DNA of 64,000 nt, taken from the NCBI RefSeq assembly GCF_052324685.1, contig NW_027506910.1:366660-430659 (forward strand), in the 5' to 3' direction. Shown piece by piece: positions 63,760 to 64,000 of this stretch. The stretch is from Brachyhypopomus gauderio (lineage: Eukaryota > Chordata > Actinopteri > Gymnotiformes > Hypopomidae). Both the position numbers and the translations under genes were made by a program. Positions within the stretch are counted from its first letter, which is position 1; every line of letters starts with the position of its first letter. The notes beneath the pieces were generated by a model. The model saw nothing but the letters and a program-made list of their open reading frames with translations, was not told where the DNA came from and did not search any database.

Positions 63760-64000
63760 TCTTCCTTTTGCTTCGTGGCTCTGTGTCTTTGCTTTGGCAG
63801 GGCTGTTGACCTGCTCTTCTGTTGTTTGACCATTTTCACTCTTCTGTTCTTTTCCTTCTGTTCCACCCCCCTTTCTTTTTGCATGTGCCCACCAATGCCT
63901 GGGTTTGTTTTTGGGGGAAAAAATGAAGAACTGGAATCATCGAGCTGTCACCCAAGTAGGCCTTTCCGTCTCAGAATTCAGCATTTGATTGGTCTGGTCT

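Overview
This window is nuclear DNA from a vertebrate, almost certainly a teleost fish. Coding sequence is split into short exons with GT-AG introns, several introns are under 150 bp, and long CA/GT/GA microsatellites, VNTRs, Tc1-like and hAT remnants and a Ty3/gypsy element fill the space between. Exon boundaries were read by hand from splice signals, reading phase and recalled family sequences. No database search was possible, so ortholog names rest on recognition.

Layout: (1) 1-2683, minus strand: 5' part of rab3gap2 (Rab3 GTPase-activating complex, non-catalytic subunit), exons 1-6, with a 30-bp VNTR in intron 1. (2) 3971-4318, plus strand: a 115-residue two-helix membrane protein, apparently sharing a CpG-rich divergent promoter region with rab3gap2. 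(3) 5.0-16.0 kb, minus strand: complete ppp1cb (protein phosphatase 1 catalytic subunit beta), eight coding exons, 327 residues, with a probable 1.8-kb 3' UTR. (4) 16.9-41.9 kb, minus strand: scattered exons resembling the C-terminal part of phospholipase B1 (plb1). Parts of two catalytic repeats, a Thr/Ser/Pro linker and a membrane-anchor exon can be seen, but active-site motifs are altered and several junctions look broken, so it is probably a decaying gene or pseudogene. Its introns hold an intact 8.4-kb Ty3/gypsy retrotransposon (20.5-28.9 kb) with apparently identical 832-bp LTRs, a hAT-type non-autonomous element, a Tc1-like remnant split by a solo LTR, and a 2-kb G-rich minisatellite. 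(5) 44.1 kb to the window end, plus strand: 5' part of kcnh1 (Eag1 voltage-gated K+ channel), coding exons 1-6, residues 1-315 (PAS-cap, PAS domain, S1-S3). S4, pore and C-terminus lie beyond the window.

The protein-coding genes do not form a pathway. They are ordinary chromosomal neighbours: a Rab GTPase regulator, a phosphatase, a lipase-like relic and a K+ channel. The plb1-ppp1cb order and shared direction match human 2p23 as I recall it, whereas rab3gap2 and kcnh1 recall human 1q32-q41. The most unusual content is repeat biology: the young retrotransposon and its related solo LTR, tandem arrays packed with splice-donor-like motifs, and microsatellites lying directly on splice sites. I found no CRISPR, no phage or bacterial system, and no tRNA or rRNA gene.
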